From the NCBI GenBank assembly GCA_023248395.1, contig JAHFEQ010000001.1:1-38155 (forward strand): a stretch of DNA of 38,155 bases, given 5' to 3'. Positions 15,431 to 26,654 of this stretch are shown in pieces. Position 1 is the stretch's first letter, and each line of letters begins with the position of its first letter. Source of the DNA: Nitrospirota bacterium (GTDB taxonomy: Bacteria; Nitrospirota; 9FT-COMBO-42-15; HDB-SIOI813). Under the pieces are notes generated by a model, which saw nothing but the letters and a program-made list of their open reading frames with translations, did no database searches and had not been told where the DNA came from. The translations under genes were made by a program, and so were the position numbers.

Positions 15431-15599
15431 CCTTCATCGCGTAGATAAGCCCGTTGCACTTGGTGCATGGAGGAAGGGCAACAGGGTGCTCTCCCTTGAG
15501 ATTAGACTTGGGGTTCATGTCTGCACAAAAATTGCAATATAATTCATCAGTAAAAAATATCTCTTCAATTTCATTTTCATGAACTGCCGGTCTGTGCAT
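15405..15599 (-). CDS. Small two-knuckle zinc-ribbon protein
   Basis: The 64-residue product has C22-xx-C25 (YCNFC) and C45-xx-C48 (PPCTKC), a zinc-ribbon arrangement, with HPVALPP between. AGGAGG lies four bases before the ATG at 15599, a near-perfect ribosome site, which is the main reason to accept it. Its 3' end overlaps the end of pyrF on the opposite strand. I know no specific function. It lies downstream of the glutamine amidotransferase on the same strand, separated by 88 bases. Confidence 0.6.
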   Translation of the reverse strand: MHRPAVHENEIEEIFFTDELYCNFCADMNPKSNLKGEHPVALPPCTKCNGLIYAMKAKVYFVVN

Positions 15600-15687
15600 T
15601 GCGCCTCCTGAAATTTAGGAATGATTCATGTGCCGTGTTACGCCTATTCTATCGGATATAGCCACAGCCTTCTTTAATAGGGTGAAC

Positions 15688-16386
15688 TTACCTGGAAAAG
15701 AAATTATCGTAGAAGAGTTCTGCGTGATGATTCAGGCGATTAATATTTTTAGTAGTATCCTTGATTATCCTGTCAGGGTCAGTATAATCCAGCGATGACA
15801 GCTCATCCTGATATTCTGACATCCATTGTCTGATCATCTCTTCTGTTACCTCCAGGTGAAACTGAAGACCATAGACCTTTTCTCCTATTCTATAGGCCTG
15901 ATTCCGAAAGAGCGCTGAACTTGCAATATGTGCTGCTCCCTCAGGGATGTCAAATGTATCCCCATGCCACTGAAATACTGTAAGCTTTTCAGAGAACCCC
16001 TTAAAGGCCGGGTCCTGCCCTCCGTCGGATGTCAGGTTTAACTCATACCATCCAATCTCCTTTTGGGTCCCCTTTCTGACCTTCGCATGACAGGCCTTTG
16101 CAATTAATTGGCCGCCAAGACATATCCCGAGTATGGGAATACTCCTCTCTATCCCTCTTTTTATAAGGCTGTCTTCATCCTTCAGATAGGGGTATTTATC
16201 TTCTTCATATACATTCATTGGACCGCCGAGTATTATGAACCCTGAATATCGTTCAAGGTCCTTAGGAACGGGCTCCCCATCAAACAGCCTGACATACCTG
16301 TGTCCTATCCCTCTCCGGGACATTGCGGGTCCAATTGTCCCAAGGTCTTCGCAACCTATATGCTGCAGGACAAGAAATTCTGACAA
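15688..16386 (-). CDS. Class I glutamine amidotransferase (GMP synthase-like)
   Basis: This stand-alone GATase1-fold protein has the nucleophile elbow GICLGGQL (C89) and the catalytic pair H177/E179 in LQFHLEV, so the glutaminase or hydrolase triad is intact. WHGDTFDIPEGA matches the group often annotated as GMP-synthase-like glutamine amidotransferases, whose acceptor reaction is usually unknown; relatives include gamma-glutamyl hydrolases of polyamines. The start ATG 16386 is preceded by AGGAGG. It follows the DUF2155 lipoprotein gene by 12 bases, so they may share a transcript. Confidence 0.85.
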   Translation of the reverse strand: MSEFLVLQHIGCEDLGTIGPAMSRRGIGHRYVRLFDGEPVPKDLERYSGFIILGGPMNVYEEDKYPYLKDEDSLIKRGIERSIPILGICLGGQLIAKACHAKVRKGTQKEIGWYELNLTSDGGQDPAFKGFSEKLTVFQWHGDTFDIPEGAAHIASSALFRNQAYRIGEKVYGLQFHLEVTEEMIRQWMSEYQDELSSLDYTDPDRIIKDTTKNINRLNHHAELFYDNFFSR

Positions 16387-16398
16387 GGTTTCCTCCTG

Positions 16399-16944
16399 TT
16401 ATAGCGTGGCTAAAGGCTCTTTTAGCGTTATCCCGAATTTTTGATGCTTAAAGGGGTGGACCGATGGAAATTTCTGGAATAGCCATCCCTTAAAGAGCTC
16501 TTTTCCATCCTCTGTGATTAACACATGGATGGCCGGATTTAGAAGTTCAGAGGTTTCTGTTGTATAAATATTGCCATCTATTTTCAAATCAGGAAGAAAC
16601 TCTTCCACCTGAACCTCGATCTTACTACCAGGAATAGTAAACCTTCCACTAAGTCGGACAGGGTAATCTTTAGCAGCCGTGGTCTCCTTGTCTATCACCA
16701 TCAGTACCACGCCCTTCCACTTTGATTTAATATCGTCGGGGACGATGACCTTCATCTCTTCTGTGGCAGGCATTTGTATATCCCCATGTCCAGACATCGG
16801 AGGCATCCCGCTTTCAGGCGTCATGGACTGCTGTTCCCGTGCAGGTGGTGGTGGTGCAGGGGCCTCTTTCTTTGTACAGGAGACAAGGCCGGCTATAAAA
16901 ATAAGTAATACTGCGAATGGAATCGAAAGTTTATACATCTTCAA
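16399..16944 (-). CDS. DUF2155-domain lipoprotein
   Basis: The signal sequence ends in the lipobox LVSC (Cys23), followed by a Pro- and Met-rich linker (PAPPPPAREQQS and GMPPMSGHGD, about residues 28-60). The C-terminal half carries the DUF2155 pattern: KWKGVVLMVIDKETTAAKDY, FTIPGSKIEVQVEEFLPD, then ELFKGWLFQKFPSVHPFKH. It should be anchored in a periplasm-facing membrane leaflet. The function of DUF2155 is unknown; the Met/His-containing linker could bind metal, a guess. It lies just downstream of tRNA-Ser(GCT). Confidence 0.75.
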   Translation of the reverse strand: MKMYKLSIPFAVLLIFIAGLVSCTKKEAPAPPPPAREQQSMTPESGMPPMSGHGDIQMPATEEMKVIVPDDIKSKWKGVVLMVIDKETTAAKDYPVRLSGRFTIPGSKIEVQVEEFLPDLKIDGNIYTTETSELLNPAIHVLITEDGKELFKGWLFQKFPSVHPFKHQKFGITLKEPLATL

Positions 16945-16974
16945 TTGCTTTATTTACCTCCTTCGCAATTTTAT

Positions 16975-17068
<94 letters not shown>

Positions 17069-17079
17069 GGTATTTTAAA

Positions 17080-17131
17080 AACAGTTTAAACCGTTCAAAC
17101 CGTTTAAACGGCTTGAACGGTTTAAACTGTT
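17080..17131. repeat. 52-bp near-perfect nested palindrome between the two tRNA-Ser genes
   Basis: Outer 19-base arms (17080-17098 and 17113-17131) are exact complements, and the centre CCGTTTAAACGG (17100-17111) is itself a perfect palindrome; only 17099/17112 mismatch. GTTTAAAC occurs three times (17084, 17102, 17120). It occupies nearly the whole spacer between the tRNAs, so as RNA it would form a long hairpin between two tRNA bodies. Confidence 0.9.
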
Positions 17132-17136
17132 ACTCA

Positions 17137-17223
17137 TGGCGGAGGGGGTAGGATTCGAACCCACGGTGCTCATCGCACAACGGTTTTCAAGACCGCCACC
17201 TTCAACCACTCGGTCACCCCTCC
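17137..17223 (-). tRNA. tRNA-Ser (anticodon TGA)
   Basis: On the minus strand GGAGGGG (17217-17223) pairs with CCCCTCC (plus strand 17141-17147). The anticodon loop is CTTGAAA (TGA), with a class II variable arm, T-loop TTCGAAT and encoded CCA at 17137-17139. Its first base is also the first base of the 129-bp inverted-repeat element. Confidence 0.94.
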
Positions 17224-17351
17224 ACTGTGATGCTGAAAAGTGTCCATCTGCGGCGTCAGGACTGCGGATTTGAGCCTCAACGTACAGGAAGTACGTCTCG
17301 GATCAAATCCTTGTCCTTCCTTGCACCTGGACACTTTTGAGCATCACAGTG
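17223..17351. repeat. 129-bp inverted-repeat element (MITE-like) between serS and tRNA-Ser
   Basis: The 24-base ends (17223-17246 and 17328-17351) are complementary at all but one position. Nested inside are AGGAC/GTCCT (17258-17262, 17313-17317), GGATTTGA/TCAAATCC (17266-17273, 17303-17310) and ACGTAC/GTACGT around a five-base loop (17280-17296). The whole element therefore folds as one long hairpin. It encodes no protein. Similar intergenic palindromes with AAAAGTGTCCA...TGGACACTTTT ends occur in some Nitrospira-like and delta-proteobacterial genomes, from memory. Confidence 0.85.
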
Positions 17352-17381
17352 CAACATCGAACCTTCTGCCAAAATTATGTA

Positions 17382-20113
<2,732 letters not shown>

Positions 20114-21050
20114 CGATTAGAACCTCCTTCCATTTACCTGATATCCCGAGGTGGCACAGGGCAAAATCATATTTGAGAGGGTCCTCCGGGGCCAACAACC
20201 TGAACCTCTCTGTAATCTCCCCGGCCATTGCCCAACCTGCGGATTTTCTCTGAGTCATATTTAGTTCCCTGCATATCCGGGCAATATGCGTATCCAGGGG
20301 GATAATAAGCACAGAGGGTGCAACCTTTTTCCAGAGTCCAAAATCAATACCGTCATCAGGCCGAACCATCCATCTAAGATACATATTGAGCCTCTTACAT
20401 GGCCCGCCACTCTCAGGCGATGGCACTAACTGAAGCAATCCCCTCGTAAAGCTCCTCTGGCCATAAACAGGAGTCGTATCAATCTCCCTGAGGCTGTTTA
20501 CAAATCTCTGGAGACCCTCTCTTATATTGTTTGAAGAACGATCATAGCAAGAGTAAAACAGATTGCCTATGGTGCCATATTTTCTAATGACCTCCCTCAG
20601 CAAAAACAGGAGGCAGGCGATATCCCTCCCTCTGCACATCCTGTAATAGAGGTTCTCAAAATATTTGACATCTGTATGGGGATCAAAATTTATGACAAAG
20701 TTATAAAGGTCTCCATTTGAGAAAGAGAGGATCTTTTTTATCACTGGTTTGAACAGATCTATTCTTCCAAAGGCGAGTGCAGAGGCAATAAACCCGGCAA
20801 GCTCTATGTCTCTTGCGTCCTGATAAGAATGAGGAAATTCTATCGGGTCATCTTTTATATAGGTCCTGAGGATGTGAATATTGCATAACTTATCCAGGCG
20901 CTCTTTAAGTTCAATGACCCTGATATCGACAGCTTCCCTCATCGTGATATATATAACACATATTTTTAGCCAATGCACAGAGAAATATTCTATTGGCAGG
21001 CGGGATATTGTCTTGACATAGACAAAGTAAAGATGCTACAGATAAAGCCT

Positions 21051-22085
21051 ATGAAGGCCGCGATATTCCGTGAATTCGGGGGGCCGGAGAAACTCCGCTA
21101 CGAAGATGTCCCTATCCCATCCATAGGCCGTGATGAAATCCTTATACGCGTTAAGGCCTGCTCGATAAATCACTTAGATATCTGGGTACGGGAGGGGATA
21201 CCCGCATATAAGCTCACTCTACCCCATATATCCGGCTGTGATATAGCTGGCATCATCGAAGCGGCAGGCCAGGACATTGATAGCCGCAGCATCCAGGCCG
21301 GTGATAGGGTCATCGTGCCCCCCGGCCTTAGTTGTTTTAAATGTCCAAACTGTCTTGCAGGGATGGATAATCTCTGCGAGAGCTACCGGATCATCGGCGC
21401 CCAGGTAGACGGCGGCTATGCAGAGTATGTAAAGGTACCTGCGATAAATGTCATGCCGATTCCAGAGGACCTATCCTTTGAAGAGGCAGCGGCATTTCCC
21501 CTGACATTCCTGACCGCCTGGCATATGCTGATAGGAAGGGCCCAACTCTCACCAGGGGAGGAAGTACTTATCCTCGCGGCAGGAAGTGGAATAGGGGTGG
21601 CGGCTATCCAGATAACTAAGCTTGCAGGAGCACGGGTTATAGCCACTGCCGGTACAGATGAAAAGCTCGAGCGTGCCAGGACCCTCGGTGCTGATGAGAT
21701 CATAAACCATACGAAAGAGGATGTTGCTCAAAAGGTAAAAGGTTTTACCAGTGGCAGAGGTGTGGATATTGTCTTTGAGCATGTAGGACCTGCGACATGG
21801 GATAAGAGCCTCACCTCTCTTGCAAAAAACGGGAGGCTCATCACTTGCGGTGCAACCACAGGCCCTGAGGTTAAGCTTGACCTGAGACATCTGTTCATGC
21901 GGCAGCAGACCATCATGGGCTCTGTCATGGGCACACGTAAGGAGTTATTGGAGATTACAAGGCTAATTGGCCAGAGGAGGCTTAAACCAGTTATTGACTC
22001 CACATATCCGCTCTCTGAGGCCCGCCAGGCCCAGGAACGTATGCTTCGGCGGGAGAACTTTGGTAAAATCATCCTTTTGCCGTAG
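21051..22085 (+). CDS. Zinc-binding MDR-family alcohol dehydrogenase / quinone oxidoreductase
   Basis: This NAD(P)-dependent medium-chain reductase starts MKAAIFREFGGPEKLRYEDV. The structural-zinc Cys cluster is intact (SCFKCPNCLAGMDNLC). The nucleotide-binding loop appears as LAAGSGIGVAAIQITKLAGA. In the catalytic-zinc position the usual Cys after the N-terminal strand is replaced in SINHLDIW, although HISGCDIAG is present, so it may act more like a quinone oxidoreductase than a classical zinc alcohol dehydrogenase. ATG 21051 gives 344 residues; the longer start at 20973 would run into the divergent TIGR02757 gene region. Substrate unknown. Confidence 0.85.
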   Translation: MKAAIFREFGGPEKLRYEDVPIPSIGRDEILIRVKACSINHLDIWVREGIPAYKLTLPHISGCDIAGIIEAAGQDIDSRSIQAGDRVIVPPGLSCFKCPNCLAGMDNLCESYRIIGAQVDGGYAEYVKVPAINVMPIPEDLSFEEAAAFPLTFLTAWHMLIGRAQLSPGEEVLILAAGSGIGVAAIQITKLAGARVIATAGTDEKLERARTLGADEIINHTKEDVAQKVKGFTSGRGVDIVFEHVGPATWDKSLTSLAKNGRLITCGATTGPEVKLDLRHLFMRQQTIMGSVMGTRKELLEITRLIGQRRLKPVIDSTYPLSEARQAQERMLRRENFGKIILLP

Positions 22086-22152
22086 GTGCTCCTTTTGACT
22101 CTCTGAAGTAATTCTGTTAGTATATGTTAAATTTTGAAACGCGGGTCTCCTT

Positions 22153-23484
22153 ATGGTGGAACGTATAATACTTAATTGCATAAGCGACGGCGTCCTGACT
22201 ATCGGCTTAGAGGGTAATATTCTATATATAAATAAGGCGATGCAGGAGCTTTTAGGTTACCCCGAGGGTGAACTTATTGGTAAGAGATGCGAACGGTTTA
22301 TCCGGAGTAATATATGCGTCTCTGAGGACTGCATACTTCGCCGCTCGCTTGCAAAGAAAGAGAAGATCTCCAACTATGAGACCTATATTGTAAACGCTGA
22401 GGGGCGGCGCATACCGGTTAACATCAACACGGACCTCCTATATGATGAAGCAGGCAACATTATCGGGATCGTGGAGGTCTTTCGGGATATATCCCAAATT
22501 AAGGAGCTAAAAGAGCGGCTGACAGATGTATATCAGTTCGATAATATTGTGACGAAGGACAGGCGCATGAAGGAGATACTGTCCATCCTCCCATCTGTGG
22601 CCCAGTCAAAAAGTACGGTATTGATACAGGGAGAAAGCGGTACAGGAAAGGAGCTGATTGCAAGGGCGATCCATAATAACAGCCTGAGAAAGGATAAGCC
22701 CTTTATTGCTGTGAACTGCGCAGCGATACCGGAGCCCCTTATAGAGAGTGAGATCTTTGGTCATGTAAAAGGGGCCTTTACCGGGGCGCATCAGGACAGG
22801 ATGGGCAGATTTGAGCTAGCAAATCATGGCACTATTTTTCTGGATGAGATCGCGGATATGAGCCCATCCACACAGGCCAAATTGCTCCGGGTCATTCAGG
22901 AAGAGAGGTTTGAGAGGGTTGGGGGATCAAAGACGATAGCCATAGATGTACACATCATAGCTGCAACAAACAAGAATCTCCTGAAAGAGGTAAAAGAGGG
23001 GAGTTTTAGAGAAGACCTCTATTATAGAATCAGTGTTTTCCCTATCACGTTACCCCCCTTGCGCGAGCGTAAAGAAGATATCCCGCTCCTTATTACACAC
23101 TTTATTGAAAAGTTTAACAAAGAAATGGGCAAGTCGATAAACAACATCTCCCCACAGGCTATGAAGGTCCTGATGAACTATTTTTACCCCGGCAACATCC
23201 GTGAGTTAAGAAACATTATAGAACATGCCTTTGTCTGCAGCCGGGGAAACACAGTATTACCTGAACACCTTCCGAAGGAGTTGGTCCATGCAGCCGAGCA
23301 ACTTGAAATAGCCCCGGAAGGTAGCTCCCTTAACCGGGTGGAAAAAAAATGGATTTTATCCGTGTTAGAAAAATCCGGGTGGAGGTACCAAGAGGCAGCC
23401 AGACAGTTGGGGATCAGCCGAACCACCCTATGGCGAAAGCTAAAGGCCTATGGTCTCACTGAAGAGAAGGAGCATGTCCATTAA
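22153..23484 (+). CDS. Sigma-54-dependent transcriptional activator with PAS sensor
   Basis: Residues 1-115 are a PAS domain (DGVLTIGLEGNILYINKAM, ending GIVEVFRDIS), with C46, C55 and C60 in RCERFIRSNICVSEDC, a Cys-bearing loop that could bind a redox cofactor or metal. The AAA+ domain has Walker A GESGTGKE (160-167), the sigma-54-contact loop GAFTGA (207-212), Walker B GTIFLDEI and YPGNIRELRNIIEHA. The C-terminal Fis-type HTH is YQEAARQLGISRTTLWRKLK. It has no receiver domain, so it senses its signal directly. A candidate sigma-54 promoter lies 160 bases downstream of its stop. The start ATG 22153 lacks a clear Shine-Dalgarno. Confidence 0.93.
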   Translation: MVERIILNCISDGVLTIGLEGNILYINKAMQELLGYPEGELIGKRCERFIRSNICVSEDCILRRSLAKKEKISNYETYIVNAEGRRIPVNINTDLLYDEAGNIIGIVEVFRDISQIKELKERLTDVYQFDNIVTKDRRMKEILSILPSVAQSKSTVLIQGESGTGKELIARAIHNNSLRKDKPFIAVNCAAIPEPLIESEIFGHVKGAFTGAHQDRMGRFELANHGTIFLDEIADMSPSTQAKLLRVIQEERFERVGGSKTIAIDVHIIAATNKNLLKEVKEGSFREDLYYRISVFPITLPPLRERKEDIPLLITHFIEKFNKEMGKSINNISPQAMKVLMNYFYPGNIRELRNIIEHAFVCSRGNTVLPEHLPKELVHAAEQLEIAPEGSSLNRVEKKWILSVLEKSGWRYQEAARQLGISRTTLWRKLKAYGLTEEKEHVH

Positions 23485-23687
23485 CGAAACGCTTTGTTTT
23501 ATTTAGAAACATCTGTGGTATGCGTGGTATTTCTTATGCGAAATCTATCCAAAGACTCACAACGGATCATGGCTGTTTCATTATAAAACACACCCTATCT
23601 GGCCTTGCTTTATATCTATTTGATTTTAAAGGGTTTTATTTTTAGCACACCTCTTGCTATCTATTTTAAATAGGATTATCTTTAAAT
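23485..23687 (+). promoter_or_regulatory. Intergenic region with candidate sigma-54 promoter (23643-23658)
   Basis: TAGCACACCTCTTGCT at 23643-23658 matches the -24/-12 consensus TGGCACG-N4-TTGCW with correct spacing. The mismatches are A for the first G of the GG pair and A for the last G of the -24 element. Transcription would start near 23669, just before the zinc-ribbon gene. The rest of the region (AT-rich, from 23485) may hold the activator's enhancer sites; I could not identify a repeated motif. Confidence 0.5.
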
Positions 23688-23735
23688 ATGAGGGAATCAT
23701 CCCTTATATATAAATACAAAGGAAGGGTGATTAAA

Positions 23736-23930
23736 ATGAAATGTCCAAAGTGTGATGGTTTTATGATCTATGAGAAGTTTATGGATATGGAGGAGTCGAG
23801 TAGTTTCTTTTTTTATGGCTGGCGGTGCATCTCCTGTGGAAACATCGTGGACAGCATTATTCTTGCCAACAAGGTTTATAAAGATCGTGAGAAGGAGGGT
23901 AAACGTCATCGCCTAAAAAAAGCGGGCTAA
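23736..23930 (+). CDS. Small zinc-ribbon protein
   Basis: From ATG 23736 the 64-residue product reads MKCPKCDGFMIYEKF... with CPKC at 3-6 and CISC in WRCISCGNIVDS, two knuckles of a zinc ribbon, and a basic C-terminal tail (KDREKEGKRHRLKKAG). GGAAGGGTG with six-base spacing marks this start; an upstream ATG at 23688 in frame lacks such a site. It sits right behind the candidate sigma-54 promoter and ahead of the 2-oxoacid oxidoreductase genes. Role unknown; a regulatory adaptor is possible. Confidence 0.65.
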   Translation: MKCPKCDGFMIYEKFMDMEESSSFFFYGWRCISCGNIVDSIILANKVYKDREKEGKRHRLKKAG

Positions 23931-24033
23931 GGTACGTTGACACTGAACCTTTAGAAGCACTACAATAATTATCCCATCACATAGCTCTCGCTCGACAGGG
24001 GGGGGAATTAAGAGGAGGGAAGAGGAGGCAAAG

Positions 24034-25749
24034 TTGGCAAAAGATCTTGTGATCAGGATTGGAGGAGAGGGGGGGGAGGGGGTTATCAGTACCGGCGATA
24101 TGCTTGCCCAGGCTTCTGCACGCGCAGGGCTCGAGGTACTCACCTTCCGGACATTCCCGGCAGAGATTAAGGGTGGATATGCGATGTATCAGCTTAGGGT
24201 ATCGCCGGAAAAGGTGCTTTCCCAAGGTGACACATTTCATGTATTCGTAGCATTCAACGGGGAGGCCTATGAGATGAACAGGGGTCTCCTAATCCCGGGA
24301 ACGGTACTTGTTTATGACGGTCCTGGGGGTGATTTTGAGCCAGAACCTATGGAGGGTGTTATCCAATATCCAATCCCTATGACAAAGATTAGCAAGATAG
24401 AACTGGTAAATCCTATATCAAAAAATATGGTCGCCCTTGGCGCCGTGATGCAACTCTTCTCCTTTCCCATAGATAGCCTTAAAGAGCTTATAGGGGCAAA
24501 GTTCAAAAAGAAGGGTGAAAATGTTGTGGAAATGAATATAAAGGCCCTTGAGGCAGGGGCCGCGTATGTACGGTCGAATATCAAGAAAACAGATCGGTTC
24601 TATGTTCAGACAGCCCAACCCAGGGAAGATGTGATTATGGTGTCGGGCAATGAGGCCGTAGGTCTGGGTGCCCTTGTAGCAGGCTGCCGTTTCTTCTCCT
24701 GCTATCCTATTACCCCTGCAACGGATATCGCAAATTGGTTATCCAGGCATCTGCCAAAGGCAAATGGGGTTGTCGTGCAGGCAGAGGATGAGATTGCCTC
24801 CCTCGGACAGGTTATTGGCGCCTCTTTTGCCGGGGCTAAGGCCATGACAGGGACTTCAGGACCGGGTCTTGATCTGATGCTTGAACTGCTTGGATTTGCC
24901 AGCATGGCTGAGATACCCATCGTAATAGCAGATGTGCAGAGGGGTGGACCTTCCACAGGGCTCCCTACAAAGAGCGAGCAGTCCGACCTGTTCCTTGCCG
25001 CAAGGGGGGGGCACGGCGACTTTCCGCGTATTGTACTCGCTGCGGCAACTATTGAAGACTGCTTCTATCTGACAGTAGAGGCCTTCAATCTGGCGGAGAG
25101 ATATCAAATTCCTGTGATCCTTCTCAGCGATGGCGCCCTTGCCTTCAGGACAGAGAAGATAAAAAGACCTGATCTCTCAAAGATAAGAATCATAAATAGG
25201 GAGCTCTATTCCGGAAATGGTGAATTTCAACGCTATGCTGTAACTGAAACAGGCATATCGCCCATGTCAATTCCAGGTCAGGCCGGGGGGCGCTATATTG
25301 CCTCAGGCCTTGAGCATAGCGAAACAGCGGCCCCGAAATACTCACCTGATTATCATACGCTGATGACAGAAAAGCGTTTCAAAAAGTTAGCAAATATTGA
25401 GGAGGAGTTCCCAGAGCCGGAGTGTGAGGGCGGGAGAGAGGGAGACATCGGGATCATAAGCTGGGGCCTTACACAGTGCGCTGTAAGGGAGGCGATAAGG
25501 AATTGTGCCGATGACGGACTGTCGGTCAAGGCTCTATACCCGAAGCTTCTGTTCCCGGTACCTGTCAAGGCTATCAGGAGATTTGCATCAACGGTAAAGA
25601 AGGTTATAATCCCGGAACTAAACTACCAGGGACAATTTGCAGAGCTTGTCGCTGCACATGCTGGCATTGATTCCATAAGATTTAATCTGTATGGAGGTCT
25701 CCCGTTCACACCAGACCAGATCAGGAAAAAGATTAAGGAGGTTCTATAA
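24034..25749 (+). CDS. 2-oxoacid:ferredoxin oxidoreductase, fused gamma-alpha subunit
   Basis: This subunit works with the next gene product to oxidise (or, with reduced ferredoxin, carboxylate) a 2-oxoacid through CoA. Residues 1-185 are the gamma domain (VIRIGGEGGEGVISTGDMLA, TFRTFPAEIKGGYAMYQLR). Residues about 205-571 are the alpha domain with NEAVGLGALVAGCRFFSCYP, ITPATDIANWL, QAEDEIASLGQVIGASFAGA and DVQRGGPSTGLPTKSEQSD. The fusion is the KorA type. The TTG start at 24034 has GAGGAGG seven bases upstream. The neighbour begins on the base after its stop codon. 2-oxoglutarate is the likeliest substrate by similarity, but pyruvate or other oxoacids cannot be excluded. Confidence 0.9.
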   Translation: MAKDLVIRIGGEGGEGVISTGDMLAQASARAGLEVLTFRTFPAEIKGGYAMYQLRVSPEKVLSQGDTFHVFVAFNGEAYEMNRGLLIPGTVLVYDGPGGDFEPEPMEGVIQYPIPMTKISKIELVNPISKNMVALGAVMQLFSFPIDSLKELIGAKFKKKGENVVEMNIKALEAGAAYVRSNIKKTDRFYVQTAQPREDVIMVSGNEAVGLGALVAGCRFFSCYPITPATDIANWLSRHLPKANGVVVQAEDEIASLGQVIGASFAGAKAMTGTSGPGLDLMLELLGFASMAEIPIVIADVQRGGPSTGLPTKSEQSDLFLAARGGHGDFPRIVLAAATIEDCFYLTVEAFNLAERYQIPVILLSDGALAFRTEKIKRPDLSKIRIINRELYSGNGEFQRYAVTETGISPMSIPGQAGGRYIASGLEHSETAAPKYSPDYHTLMTEKRFKKLANIEEEFPEPECEGGREGDIGIISWGLTQCAVREAIRNCADDGLSVKALYPKLLFPVPVKAIRRFASTVKKVIIPELNYQGQFAELVAAHAGIDSIRFNLYGGLPFTPDQIRKKIKEVL

Positions 25750-26625
25750 ATGGAAACTGTTCAGCAGTCAAAACCAAAAGATTATAAGTCAGATGTACCC
25801 CCTATTTGGTGCGCAGGCTGCGGTGATTATGGGGTCCTTGCATCTCTCACTGCTGCCCTTAGCCAGAATAACGTAGCGCCTGTTGATACCGTCCTCGTCT
25901 CTGGAATCGGTTGTTCAAGCAGGCTCCCCTTCTTTGTCACCACCTTTGGTATGCACACGTGTCATGGGCGGGCACTCCCGGTAGCCACAGGGATTAAATT
26001 GGCAAGGCCGGAGCTAAGGGTCATCGTCGTTGGGGGTGACGGCGACCACTTCAGCATCGGAGGCGGTCATCTGCCTCATGTAGCAAGGAAGAATATAGAC
26101 CTGACGCTCATCGTGATGGACAACTCCATATATGGATTGACTAAAGGACAGGTGGCCCCTACAAGCAGACCCGGCATGGTCACGACCACAACACCCTATG
26201 GCTCTGCAGATATGCCGGTTAACCCTATCGCCTATGCCCTTGTCTATGGTGCATCCTTTGTCGCCCAGAGCTTCTCATCCAATGTAAAGCTGACCACGGA
26301 TCTGATAGTAAAGGCGATCCGTCACAAAGGCTTTTCCTTTATCAATGTCATTTCGCCATGCCCCACCTTTAATAAGGTGGACACCTTTGAGTACTATAAA
26401 CCACTGCTTAAAAGCATCGATGAAATTCATCCGGACAAGAGCGACAAGGTCAAGGCCCTGTCCCTTGCAATGACTATGGGGAGGGAGAGCGGAGAGGTTC
26501 CGGTCGGGCTCTTCTTTCAGGAGGAGAGACCCACTTATGTCGAAATGGTAAAAGAGATAAAGATAAAAAACAAGGGGGCAGATAATCCGGATCTGGAGAG
26601 AATCATAGATATACTCAGGCCCTGA
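25750..26625 (+). CDS. 2-oxoacid:ferredoxin oxidoreductase, beta subunit
   Basis: This is the thiamine-diphosphate-binding subunit. PPIWCAGCGDYGVLASL gives two of the cluster cysteines (C21, C24), and SGIGCSSRLPFF a third; GGDGDHFSIGGGHLPH with DNSIYGLTKGQ is the TPP/Mg site; PCPTFNK carries another conserved Cys. The 291-residue length is typical of KorB. It follows the alpha-gamma gene without a gap. No separate delta (ferredoxin) subunit is adjacent, so an external ferredoxin must be used. In an autotroph this enzyme would serve the reductive TCA cycle, otherwise oxidative use; the window cannot decide. Confidence 0.92.
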   Translation: METVQQSKPKDYKSDVPPIWCAGCGDYGVLASLTAALSQNNVAPVDTVLVSGIGCSSRLPFFVTTFGMHTCHGRALPVATGIKLARPELRVIVVGGDGDHFSIGGGHLPHVARKNIDLTLIVMDNSIYGLTKGQVAPTSRPGMVTTTTPYGSADMPVNPIAYALVYGASFVAQSFSSNVKLTTDLIVKAIRHKGFSFINVISPCPTFNKVDTFEYYKPLLKSIDEIHPDKSDKVKALSLAMTMGRESGEVPVGLFFQEERPTYVEMVKEIKIKNKGADNPDLERIIDILRP

Positions 26626-26636
26626 GGGTTATCCTT

Positions 26637-26654
26637 ATCAGGAACTATCCTGAT
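26637..26654. terminator. Small hairpin between convergent korB-like and HNH genes
   Basis: ATCAGGA (26637-26643) and TCCTGAT (26648-26654) pair around a four-base loop at the junction of two convergent genes. No T-run follows on either strand, so efficiency as a terminator is doubtful. Confidence 0.3.

Noticed and set aside
17080-17131. Link between GTTTAAAC octamers and the PmeII-like nuclease as its target sites
   Set aside because: GTTTAAAC is the PmeI site; the name similarity is a coincidence of enzyme naming, and the target of the encoded nuclease is unknown.
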